Origin: Anaerolineaceae bacterium
GTDB taxonomy: Bacteria > Chloroflexota > Anaerolineae > Aggregatilineales > Phototrophicaceae
Direction: 5' to 3'
Assembly: GCA_020634165.1 (NCBI GenBank)
Contig: JACKCF010000001.1
Location: 682,001 to 746,000, forward strand
DNA: 64,000 nt
Shown here piece after piece: positions 54,324-61,983 of the stretch (positions are counted from its first letter, which is position 1; each line of letters opens with the position of its first letter). The translations under genes were made by a program, and so were the position numbers. Under the pieces are notes generated by a model. The model made no database searches. It was not told the origin of the DNA and worked only from the letters and a program-made list of their open reading frames with translations.

Positions 54324-55178
54324 ATGATCGAAGTCGTTGAGAACCGTCGGCAGCAGCTTGGTGCGCTTTTTGAGGGTGCGCAGGGTGGACTTATGCCGGA
54401 TGCTGTCCTGGATGGTTGCATGGGGCGTGCGCTGGCTGATTCTGACTGTCCTAAATTTGCTGTTTTAGAGTTGCCTGCGGCGGATGTGGTCATACTGGGT
54501 GGCGATCTCAACCAGCCAGCCGCGACTGACTATCTCCGCAATTTGTCGAAGTTCACCATGCTGTTTGCCAATGCACCCGATTTTGAGAAAGTCACAAAAC
54601 ACATCCATCGCGGTAAATGGGTCGCTTTTGAGCGTTTTGCTTTCTCTACAGATCACCTGAGCTGGGACAAGATGCGCCAATTCCAGGCTGATTTGCCAGA
54701 TGGTTTTCATGTCAAAAAGCTGGATGTCGACCTGGCCCGTCAATTGGCGCAAGACGAGGCCAATGAGTATGCTAACCATCATGGCATCAACTTTGATTCC
54801 CCTGAGGATTTTGTCGCGCGTGGCGGGGCCTACTGTATCTGTGAAGCCCATACTATCGCTTGTGTCGCGTCCAGTTTCGCTGTATGCGCGCATGGCATTG
54901 AAATCCAGATTGACACGCACCCTGACTATCGGCGGCGTGGACTAGGGACCGTTGCGGCGGCATATTTGATTGCTCATTGTCTTGAAAATGACCTCGAACC
55001 CGGTTGGGATGCCGCAACAGAAGTCTCAGCAGAATTAGCGAAGAAGTTAGGTTACACGCCCCAGGCGACTTATCAAATGTATGTCTTCACCAATTCACGC
55101 CTGTTGGTACTACTGCGTAACACAGTCGGCGTCCTGTTGAGGCGCATGGGCAAAAAACGCCCTGGACAACTGTCCTAG
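54324..55178 (+). CDS. ZmaR-like GNAT acetyltransferase
   Basis: A 284-residue protein started at ATG 54324; AGGAGG at 54310-54315 is eight bases away, while the ATG at 54318 is too close. The N-terminal half is an FR47/ZmaR-type domain without a classical motif; the C-terminal half has the acetyl-CoA loop DTHPDYRRRGLGTVAAA and a matching GWDAAT segment. The zwittermicin-resistance-like GNAT family (GNAT_acetyltran) has this organisation. Its role may be small-molecule modification, but the substrate is unknown. Its last codons contain, on the other strand, the terminator of the converging FAD oxidoreductase gene. Confidence 0.78.
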   Translation: MIEVVENRRQQLGALFEGAQGGLMPDAVLDGCMGRALADSDCPKFAVLELPAADVVILGGDLNQPAATDYLRNLSKFTMLFANAPDFEKVTKHIHRGKWVAFERFAFSTDHLSWDKMRQFQADLPDGFHVKKLDVDLARQLAQDEANEYANHHGINFDSPEDFVARGGAYCICEAHTIACVASSFAVCAHGIEIQIDTHPDYRRRGLGTVAAAYLIAHCLENDLEPGWDAATEVSAELAKKLGYTPQATYQMYVFTNSRLLVLLRNTVGVLLRRMGKKRPGQLS

Positions 55179-55182
55179 GGCG
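55152..55182 (-). terminator. Minus-strand intrinsic terminator inside the end of the GNAT gene
   Basis: On the minus strand CGCCCTAGGACA pairs with TGTCCAGGGCG (one bulged base), followed by TTTTTT (55157-55152), 17 bp after the stop of the FAD oxidoreductase gene. Confidence 0.75.
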
Positions 55183-55198
55183 CTTGCCGCTCTGATAC

Positions 55199-56527
55199 CT
55201 AATCTTGCACGTCCAAACCCATGCGCTTGCGCAAATCTCGCCAGGGACCACGTGCCAGCGCCCGCATTAGGGTCGGTGGTGCCATCAGTGCGATCATGTC
55301 TGCGGGCAGTTGCCGCGTCAGCATCTTGCCGATCAGGTCTTCCATATCCGGGTCTTCAAAAATCCAGCGCGTCATTTGCTCGTTCACCCATGGCGGGACG
55401 CGGTTTGGCTCTGGGTAAAAGCTCTCTTTAATGCGCCGTTGCAGTGTCTTATACATGCTGTAAGTCTTTACCCGCGCAACTTCATCGAAGTTGGCCAACG
55501 CTTCTTCCCAGTTTAGTTGGCCGCGCTTGTACTTGCGAATGGCCTGCGCCAATGCCTTGCCCGTGATAACTGCATTGTAGATGCCCTGGCCATCGAGTGG
55601 GTCTTTGTGGTGGTAGGCATCGCCAACCAGCGCCCAACCTGGGCCACCCGGCTGCCGATAGGCATTGCTGACGTGCTTCATACCGCGTACAGTTGTCACG
55701 CGCGTGGCACCTGCCATGCGCTCGGCCAAAGCAGGTAGCTCCATGATCTTTTGCTCATAAAAAGCATCGATTTCACCATCATATTCAAGGGCTTCACTGC
55801 GCCCTTCCACCGCGATCACCGTCTGACCATCGGCGCTGTCCATCGCCAGGTACCCAAACGGGCCGTGTCCTTCATAAGCAGAAGCGGATGGCAGGTCGTC
55901 AATCATGGCGACGCCTTCCCAGTAGGCATAGTAAATCGACGTCGGCAGTTGTTCCCATTCGTCGCGTAGCTGCGCGTTCATCTTGCGCGCGACCATGCTA
56001 AAGCGGCCATCGGCACCTATGATAATATCGCTATGTATCGTTTCGGTGCTACCATCTTCGTTTTTCACAACGACACCCGTGACGCACTCACCGTCCAGCG
56101 CCAGATCAACCACATTGCAATTCTGGCGACCATCAACCTGGGGCAGGCGCACCGCGTTCTGCCAGAGTGCTTCATCGAAGCGGGCGCGGTCGATGGCATA
56201 GGCATAAGCACGCCCATCCGCCTCAGGGATGTGAACCCTACCACTCGCACCCAACGCAATCTGGTGCATCAGGGTGATGCGCGGCGTATTTCGGGCATAG
56301 ATACTTTCATCGGCTCCAATCTCATCGAGGATTTTCATCGTTGGCGAGTAGATAATGGGCGAGGACACGGCTGGCAGCGATGGAAATTCACTACGTTCCA
56401 GCATCAGCACCCGCAAACCATACAGTCCCAATCGCGCTGCCAACGCGGAACCTGCCACACGTCCGCCAACGATGATGACATCGTAATGCGGTTCTTTTGC
56501 TGCCACTTCAGGCGGCTTTTGATTCAT
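55199..56527 (-). CDS. FAD-dependent oxidoreductase (PHBH / geranylgeranyl-reductase-like)
   Basis: A 442-residue flavoprotein: N-terminal FAD site DVIIVGGRVAGSALAARL, the second FAD motif IIGADGRFS (DG motif), and GWALVGDAYHHKDPLDGQG (GD motif), the three marks of group A monooxygenases and related reductases. The C-terminal region after residue 350 is charged and helical. Relatives hydroxylate aromatics, reduce isoprenoid chains, or halogenate; the substrate is not evident. It is a single-gene unit, ending in a terminator nested in the opposing gene. Confidence 0.85.
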   Translation of the reverse strand: MNQKPPEVAAKEPHYDVIIVGGRVAGSALAARLGLYGLRVLMLERSEFPSLPAVSSPIIYSPTMKILDEIGADESIYARNTPRITLMHQIALGASGRVHIPEADGRAYAYAIDRARFDEALWQNAVRLPQVDGRQNCNVVDLALDGECVTGVVVKNEDGSTETIHSDIIIGADGRFSMVARKMNAQLRDEWEQLPTSIYYAYWEGVAMIDDLPSASAYEGHGPFGYLAMDSADGQTVIAVEGRSEALEYDGEIDAFYEQKIMELPALAERMAGATRVTTVRGMKHVSNAYRQPGGPGWALVGDAYHHKDPLDGQGIYNAVITGKALAQAIRKYKRGQLNWEEALANFDEVARVKTYSMYKTLQRRIKESFYPEPNRVPPWVNEQMTRWIFEDPDMEDLIGKMLTRQLPADMIALMAPPTLMRALARGPWRDLRKRMGLDVQD

Positions 56528-56722
56528 ACCAGTAAATCCTCACCATGCTATTTTGGGAACAATCGCCTTATAAAGAGTTGCCAACTATCGTGAAAGATGT
56601 CACAATACCCATTGTGAGAAAATTCGAGTGCGATGTAAAGCAACGCTTAGTGATTTCTCAGTGAGAGACCACTAATTTGCGATGACTTTGCCAATATATT
56701 CGGTTATTTTGTACAAGAGGGC

Positions 56723-56751
56723 TTGACTTCACCTCTCGATCATGATATGTT
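56723..56751 (+). promoter_or_regulatory. Strong sigma-70-like promoter
   Basis: TTGACT (56723-56728), 17-bp spacer, TGATATGTT with an extended TG and -10 TATGTT (56746-56751). Confidence 0.6.
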
Positions 56752-56757
56752 AACGGC

Positions 56758-56817
56758 ATACTAAGTTTATTAAAAAATCACATTATTTTGAAAAGCCCAC
56801 CCAAACGTGGGCTTTTT
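56758..56817 (+). ncRNA. Possible small RNA or attenuated leader
   Basis: From the expected start of the promoter at 56723-56751 to the terminator at 56791-56817 is only about 60 nt, too short for a gene with a start codon. It could be an sRNA or an attenuated leader for the ECF sigma gene. Confidence 0.3.
56791..56817 (+). terminator. Orphan intrinsic terminator
   Basis: AAAAGCCCAC and GTGGGCTTTT form a clean stem around CCAAAC, ending in TTTTT. No coding gene stops upstream on this strand. Confidence 0.8.
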
Positions 56818-56887
56818 GCATTTAATGGCCCCGTTTTCATCCAATTCCAGAATCAACCGCAACGTTTTCCTCTGAATCGCCCTCGTC

Positions 56888-56893
56888 TATAGT
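56888..56893 (+). promoter_or_regulatory. Candidate -10 element for the ECF sigma gene
   Basis: TATAGT, 31 bp before the ATG at 56925; an AGTGA/TCACT inverted repeat follows at once. No good -35 is visible, compatible with regulation by a special sigma factor. Confidence 0.35.
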
Positions 56894-56924
56894 GAGAGTC
56901 ACTCTCTGATTGCAAGGAAATGCC

Positions 56925-57554
56925 ATGGCTAGGTCGGACGACGCAGCACAGCCGTCGCTGTTGGTGCGCATTCAGTCTGGGGACACTGCCGCCGTCATGG
57001 AGGCTTACGAACAGCACGTTGGTTCGCTGTATCGTTATGTGCGGTTGCGCGTCGTCCAGGCAGAACTCGCGGAAGACATTGTGAGCGAAGTATTCGTCAC
57101 GTTGCTCGATTGTGTGGGGCAGCCCTGCGCGCCCAAACAGCACCTGCGCGGCTGGCTGTTCAAGATCGCTCGGACGCAGTTGTACGAGCATGGCAACGCT
57201 CGCCTGACCCTGGCCTGGGACGCATTGGAGGACTGGATGCCCACACTCATCGAAACCAACCCTGAACACACACTTGGCGATGTCATCGACCGACAGCGCC
57301 TGCAACATGCCCTGCAAATGCTCAACAGCGACCATCGCGAAGTGCTTTTACTGCGCTTCGGTCACCAATTCAGCTTGCAGGAAACCGCCGATGCCCTTGA
57401 CAAAACCGTTTCTTCTGTCAAGTCGATCCAGTTCCGCGCATTGCAAAACCTGCGCCAGATCATGAAACCCGACGAGGCTGGTGTCGCTGCTGACAACCCA
57501 GAGGAAGATCAACAGCCTCAAAAAGGAGGTGCGCTGTGGAACAGCCGCTCGTAA
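56925..57554 (+). CDS. ECF-type RNA polymerase sigma factor
   Basis: A 209-residue protein started at ATG 56925 after AAGGAAA. Region 2 (about 24-90) with YEQHVGSLYRYVRLRV and AELAEDIVSEVFVTLL binds core polymerase and the -10 region; region 4 (about 125-180) includes the helix-turn-helix HREVLLLRFGHQFSLQETAD and ALDKTVSSVKSIQFRA. A Pro/Glu/Gln-rich tail follows. It lacks sigma regions 1 and 3, so it is an ECF member. It overlaps the next gene by 19 bp; that membrane protein is the likely anti-sigma partner. Confidence 0.9.
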   Translation: MARSDDAAQPSLLVRIQSGDTAAVMEAYEQHVGSLYRYVRLRVVQAELAEDIVSEVFVTLLDCVGQPCAPKQHLRGWLFKIARTQLYEHGNARLTLAWDALEDWMPTLIETNPEHTLGDVIDRQRLQHALQMLNSDHREVLLLRFGHQFSLQETADALDKTVSSVKSIQFRALQNLRQIMKPDEAGVAADNPEEDQQPQKGGALWNSRS

Positions 57555-59677
57555 ATATCCTCGACCAGTGCATTGATCGTATCGCCGCCGGGGCAACGGT
57601 CGATGATTGCCTTCAAGACTATCCTGAACACGCTGACGAGTTGCGCGACCTGTTGACCATCGGCAGGTCCCTGGGAGAGTTGGTGACTGCAACCGAGATT
57701 ACATCACCAGCCCAGTCCCGCCTTCAGCAGCAGCTCGTCGATCACATAGACAATAGGAGAAGCCACATGCCTGCTATGAGAGAAAAACGCAAACGCCGCA
57801 CTTTTGGAATGATGTCATTAGGGGCTGCCGCCGTATTGGCACTTATCATGGGTGTAGGCATCGGCGTTTTTGCGACTATGTCCACTTTTAATCCATCGGC
57901 ACTGCCCCCTGCAGTCGCAGAACCGACTGCTTCCAATCGGGAGCTTGTTATCCGCCACAATCCTGGTCTGTTTACGATTCTGCGTCAGGGTGATACATCT
58001 ATATATTTCGATGTTGACATCTACTACTTTGGCGAGCCGAGTGAATACTTACGGATTGCTGCCCCAACCGGGTTAGGCATCGTCGGTATGGAGCCGATTT
58101 CACTCCAGGGCTGGACACTGAGTACGCAGGATGGTCTCGTCTATACATTTGGCGATGAAGTTATGCGGTCTAGTGGTATCCAAATATACTCTGGTAAAGG
58201 CAATGATCGCTATGGCAACGTCTACATCGGCCACACTGAATCCATCTGGAGACTGGGTGACCGCTTAATCTTGCGCGATGCTAACAATGACGTTCTGCTA
58301 GATGCCGCTATGCACGACATCCTCCCGACGAGTATCTCAACAGCTTACGACAACACCGTCATGATCTACTCTGAAGCGCTCTATACCGATATGTTCGATC
58401 CTAGCATCCTGACGCATATGCCCATTTATGTCGATGTGATTAATCCAGGTACTGATGATGAACACATTCGTATTGATAATTGGCTAAATGTGCAGGACTT
58501 TGACCTTTCTGGTTGGACGTTGACCAGTGACACTGGCATCAGGTATATGTTGCCGAACATGGAGTGGTATCAACCCTGGGGTGCAGATCGGCATATTGAC
58601 ATTTATACGCTGCCCAGGACCGCTAGTATCGGCAAATATCATATGGATATGTCTGAACCCGTTTGGCAATCTGCCAACACGCTGACGTTGACCCGCCCTG
58701 ATGGTCTCAGCGGCACGTTGGTGCTCCATAACGAGGCCGATTCGCCGCAAAGCCCAATTGTTAGCACTCCAGTTCCTAACAATGGCGTTCAGACAATTCG
58801 CCCTGTTTACCGCTACGAATTAGATGATCCCTTTTTGGCGCAAGGTTGCACAGTTGAGCCGACAGGCATCAATCTCAATCTGCGATTACATCCCAATAGC
58901 AGTGCATATGTCATTCAGCCGCTTCAGCCGGATGATGTTCTGGAAATTAGACAGACATCAATAGAATGGGATGAATACGAGGCTAAGCAGTATCTGTGGC
59001 TGATGGTCGAAAACGCAGAAGGAACCTTGGGCTGGGTTCGTGCGGATATGGTCGAACCTGTTGCTGATTGTGCTGATCGGAGCATTGATGCATTAATCTA
59101 TCAGCAGAAGGAGCAATTGGCGAACTGGCCTTCAGTATGTTCAATCCAGACAATCACAAACGTCTATCTACGTGAATACGCTGATATGGCTTATCAAACA
59201 ACGGCTCTGGTTGCGGAAAATCAGATTGTAGACTTACTCGGTGCTCGTGTGGATGAATCTGGAGTGGGAATACTATGGTATCAGGTGCGTACTCGGAACA
59301 ATGAGGTTGGATGGGTGCGCCAGGACACTGTAGACGTGCCGCCTGAATGTTCGGTGGGGTCGCCGCCAATATTAAATCCTTCAGTAGCAGCTACTGCTGA
59401 GATGGATGAGCTGTTACGACGTCCTGCTATTTGCACCGGACAGGCGGTATCCGGCCAGCGTGTTTATCTTCGTGAGGATGACAACACAGCGTCTGACTTC
59501 ATCACAGAATTGCCGGAAGGTCTACGTTTTGACATCCTTCAGGTGTTTAGGCATCGTGATAATTCAACGCTCTCATGGTATGAAATACGGGTTAACATCG
59601 TGCAGGGGGATTCACCCGCGATGACGGGGTGGTTGCTTTCTTCAGAAGTTGACGAACTGAGCGCTTGCCCTGAATGA
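57536..59677 (+). CDS. Membrane-anchored LTD/SH3 protein, probable anti-sigma or sensor
   Basis: A 713-residue protein beginning with GTG 57536, six bases after AGGAGG inside the sigma gene. Residues 1-80 form a small helical cytoplasmic domain (MEQPLVNILDQCIDRI ... DYPEHADEL) like the N-terminal part of some Chloroflexota ECF-linked proteins, a plausible sigma-binding part. One membrane helix (about 90-112) follows. Outside are two lamin-tail-like domains (about 135-270 and 285-420, with ISLQGWTLS and FDLSGWTLT) and three SH3-like repeats with Cys (about 445-520, 540-615, 635-710). It may sense wall or extracellular polymers and hold the sigma factor inactive. Co-transcribed with the sigma gene. 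Confidence 0.75.
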   Translation: MEQPLVNILDQCIDRIAAGATVDDCLQDYPEHADELRDLLTIGRSLGELVTATEITSPAQSRLQQQLVDHIDNRRSHMPAMREKRKRRTFGMMSLGAAAVLALIMGVGIGVFATMSTFNPSALPPAVAEPTASNRELVIRHNPGLFTILRQGDTSIYFDVDIYYFGEPSEYLRIAAPTGLGIVGMEPISLQGWTLSTQDGLVYTFGDEVMRSSGIQIYSGKGNDRYGNVYIGHTESIWRLGDRLILRDANNDVLLDAAMHDILPTSISTAYDNTVMIYSEALYTDMFDPSILTHMPIYVDVINPGTDDEHIRIDNWLNVQDFDLSGWTLTSDTGIRYMLPNMEWYQPWGADRHIDIYTLPRTASIGKYHMDMSEPVWQSANTLTLTRPDGLSGTLVLHNEADSPQSPIVSTPVPNNGVQTIRPVYRYELDDPFLAQGCTVEPTGINLNLRLHPNSSAYVIQPLQPDDVLEIRQTSIEWDEYEAKQYLWLMVENAEGTLGWVRADMVEPVADCADRSIDALIYQQKEQLANWPSVCSIQTITNVYLREYADMAYQTTALVAENQIVDLLGARVDESGVGILWYQVRTRNNEVGWVRQDTVDVPPECSVGSPPILNPSVAATAEMDELLRRPAICTGQAVSGQRVYLREDDNTASDFITELPEGLRFDILQVFRHRDNSTLSWYEIRVNIVQGDSPAMTGWLLSSEVDELSACPE

Positions 59678-59724
59678 TTTGCGCGTTAACCAATCAAATT
59701 GTGCTAATAATTTGTGAGAAGGAG

Positions 59725-59748
59725 CGCCCCCATAGCGGGGCGTTTTTT
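59725..59748 (+). terminator. Intrinsic terminator of the ECF sigma operon
   Basis: CGCCCC and GGGGCG pair around CATAGC, followed by TTTTTT, about 50 bp after the stop. Confidence 0.85.
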
Positions 59749-59752
59749 CTTG

Positions 59753-60691
59753 CTAGTGCTCGTTGCGCCGCAGATGGCGCTCCATAAGCTGGACGAGCAT
59801 ACTGCCGGTGATCGTCAGCGTCAGGTAAATCATACTGAGCACGGCGTAGGTCTCCACGTACTGGAACGTACTCCCGGACCACTTACGGGCCAACTGGGTA
59901 ATTTCATTGATGCCCAGCACCGTCACCAGCGAGGTATCTTTAATCATGCTGATGAAGTCATTGCCGAGCGGGGGCAGCATCCGGCGCACCGCCTGCGGAA
60001 TGATGATGTAGCGCAGCACCTGGAAGTAAGACATACCCAGTGATTTTGCCGCTTCAATCTGGCCTTTATCAACTGACTGAATACCAGCACGGAATACTTC
60101 CGACAGGAACGCCGCATAGATCAATGACAAGCCCGCGATAGCTGTACCATTATCACGGCCACGCCATACCAGTTCAGGGATTTCGGGGTTGTTCATGACT
60201 TCCCGCAGCCAGGGAACCAGCCCTGTGTTGATATTGTCGCGCAGTGCCGGAACCAGAATGAAGCCGGAAATGAGCAGGAAAACCAGCGGCGGAATCCCGC
60301 GCATGAATTCGACATACATCGTGGTGATATGATAGACAACGGTTTGGAGGGCACGTCCTATGACCTGTGCCAGCCGCATACCGTGTTCCGGTGGTTTAGG
60401 CCGATTAGCCCGAATAACGCCCAGCAGTAGACCAAACACAATTGCAAAAAAATAGGAGGTAATTGACAAAAATAATGTAAGTGAGATGCCTTCACTGATT
60501 TCTTCATAAATACGGCTGAATTCATCGCTGTTAGAAATCTGGTAGACCAGATAAATCCACAGCACGATGAAAATGATCAGCCACCAGGGAGCAATGTACA
60601 ACCGTGAGAAAGGGCCAGCTAACCGTTGTCGGGTGCGGGCATCTACCTCTTCAAAATCATTTTTGGGCTTTTCTTCAACGGCTGCGGACAT
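59753..60691 (-). CDS. Amino-acid ABC transporter permease (HisM/GlnP type)
   Basis: A 312-residue protein started at ATG 60691, where AGGAG is five bases upstream. Five to six membrane helices lie between about 35 and 305, and the cytoplasmic EAA loop reads EAAKSLGMSYFQVLRYIIIPQ followed by AVRRMLPP, which docks to the ATPase. YVEFMRGIPPLVFL is the typical polar-amino-acid permease segment. The gene follows the binding-protein gene on the same strand (68 bp gap). The ATPase is not in this window; it may be elsewhere or shared. Confidence 0.9.
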   Translation of the reverse strand: MSAAVEEKPKNDFEEVDARTRQRLAGPFSRLYIAPWWLIIFIVLWIYLVYQISNSDEFSRIYEEISEGISLTLFLSITSYFFAIVFGLLLGVIRANRPKPPEHGMRLAQVIGRALQTVVYHITTMYVEFMRGIPPLVFLLISGFILVPALRDNINTGLVPWLREVMNNPEIPELVWRGRDNGTAIAGLSLIYAAFLSEVFRAGIQSVDKGQIEAAKSLGMSYFQVLRYIIIPQAVRRMLPPLGNDFISMIKDTSLVTVLGINEITQLARKWSGSTFQYVETYAVLSMIYLTLTITGSMLVQLMERHLRRNEH

Positions 60692-60759
60692 AATTGCTCC
60701 TATAAAAAGAGGGCGCACAGCTCATGCCGTGCGCCACAAATTGAGTTACTCGCTTGGGA

Positions 60760-61539
60760 TTACTCTTCAGCGGGACCGAAACCCCAGGTTTCGTTGATAG
60801 CATCGAGCGTGCCATCTTCCATCATGCTCAAAAGCGCAGCATCAAAGGCGTCGCGCAGTTCGCTGCCTTCTGGGAAGATGAAACCGAGGCCACCGTCCTG
60901 GTCGAGTGCCTCGTCCAGTAGTTGAATCTGGTCGTCATTTTCACCAACGTACCCCTGGCCAGCCACATCGTCGATGATAACGCCATCGACATCACCTGCG
61001 ATCAAAGCCTGGACAGCCGCACCGAACTGGTCGTAGCCGATGATGCGATCATCGCCCACCAGATCAACCGCTGTGTTGTAGTTGGTGGTCGCCAACTGAA
61101 CGCCGACGATGTAATCGCCACTGATGAACTCATCGACAGTGGCGAAGCGATCTTCATCCAGACCCACCATCAGGCGCTGAACGATGCTGATGTACGGCAC
61201 GGAGAAATCAACACCGCTGTTATCACGTTCTTCAGTGATGGTGATGCCATCTGCCGCGACGTCGAATTCACCACCCGCAACGGCGACGATCATGCCGTCC
61301 CAGGATGTTTCGATGAATTCCGGCGTGCAGTTGATGCGAACGCAGATTTCAGCGACGGTGTCATAATCCCAACCAACCGCGTCACCCGTTGCTTCGTCGA
61401 GGTAGTTGAAAGGTGGGTAAGCATTTTCAACAGCAATCGTGATAACTTGACCTTCCAGGTCGGGCAGGTCGTCCTGGGCCTGGATAGCCATTGGCAGGGC
61501 CAACAACAATACCAGAATAAGCAAAAGCACTTTTCTCAT
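60760..61539 (-). CDS. ABC transporter amino-acid-binding protein (SBP family 3)
   Basis: A 259-residue protein started at ATG 61539 (MRKVLLLILVLLLALPM), supported by GGAGG eight bases upstream; the frame is open for another 92 codons but without coding character. The first 20 residues form a cleavable signal peptide (cut after AIQAQ). The mature part shows family 3 features: ITIAVENAYPPFNYLDEATGD, GWDYDTVAEIC, DVAADGITITEER and FSVPYI, the two-lobed fold that captures amino acids outside the cell. The lack of a lipobox Cys suggests it is released or otherwise held. First gene of the pair with the permease. Confidence 0.9.
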   Translation of the reverse strand: MRKVLLLILVLLLALPMAIQAQDDLPDLEGQVITIAVENAYPPFNYLDEATGDAVGWDYDTVAEICVRINCTPEFIETSWDGMIVAVAGGEFDVAADGITITEERDNSGVDFSVPYISIVQRLMVGLDEDRFATVDEFISGDYIVGVQLATTNYNTAVDLVGDDRIIGYDQFGAAVQALIAGDVDGVIIDDVAGQGYVGENDDQIQLLDEALDQDGGLGFIFPEGSELRDAFDAALLSMMEDGTLDAINETWGFGPAEE

Positions 61540-61950
61540 TGTGTATCCTCCAGATCTGGGCTTGTAACACAGACTGACGCGAGTCGTCAGCGTGAGCATA
61601 GCGTTATAGATAATACCAACGAACGGAACATCCGTAAAATGTAAGCCCACATGAAAGCATACGAGGCTCTTTGTCAGTTTTGCATAATCGTTCGTAATAA
61701 ATTTAGAAGCCGCTGCCGAGGAATTTAGACATGTGACCATTAACAGATGCAAAGAGGCGCATATGTGCGGTATGCGCCTCTTGACAGGAGATGTACCAGT
61801 GCATGATCTGCACAAGTATGTAACCTCATCTTACTGCAAGTTGACGGCGGCTGGCAAGTACAGCGCGCGCGTCAGCGTATGACGTTCGTCGGAAACAAGG
61901 CGTTGTCACCACTCCTACCTAAGTCGATTTCTGCTATACTCGCCCCCGTA
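61540..61950. other. Divergent intergenic region with two hairpins
   Basis: Serves the binding-protein gene (minus) and the membrane-protein gene (plus). A 12-bp perfect stem lies at 61752-61782, a minus-strand TATTAT-type -10 about 75 bp before the binding-protein start, and a plus-strand TATACT at 61935-61940. No gene is seen. Confidence 0.5.
61752..61782. repeat. Perfect 12-bp inverted repeat (hairpin)
   Basis: AAGAGGCGCATA and TATGCGCCTCTT enclose a 7-nt loop. There is no strong T-run; it lies upstream of the binding-protein promoter and may be a regulatory hairpin or REP-like unit. Confidence 0.5.
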
Positions 61951-61978
61951 ATGATGCCGATTGCCTGGGGGCGTTTTT
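61932..61978 (+). promoter_or_regulatory. Extended -10 followed by a terminator-like stem
   Basis: TGCTATACT (61932-61940) is followed by CGCCCCC (61941-61947) and GGGGGCG (61967-61973) with TTTTTC. If transcription starts upstream of the first arm this would be an attenuator; if it starts at about 61947, an ATG at 61951 would be leaderless. Confidence 0.4.
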
Positions 61979-61983
61979 CTTCG

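Larger units (their letters stand above)
56528..56924. other. Intergenic region with a complete promoter-terminator unit
   Basis: Upstream of the FAD gene (minus) and the ECF sigma gene (plus). It carries a promoter (56723-56751) followed within 40-65 bp by an intrinsic terminator, then a second -10 (TATAGT, 56888-56893) before the sigma gene. No coding gene is seen. Confidence 0.6.

Noticed and set aside
61540..61815. Upstream extension of the binding-protein ORF to 61815
   Set aside because: The signal peptide and GGAGG define the start at 61539; the extension has no coding character.
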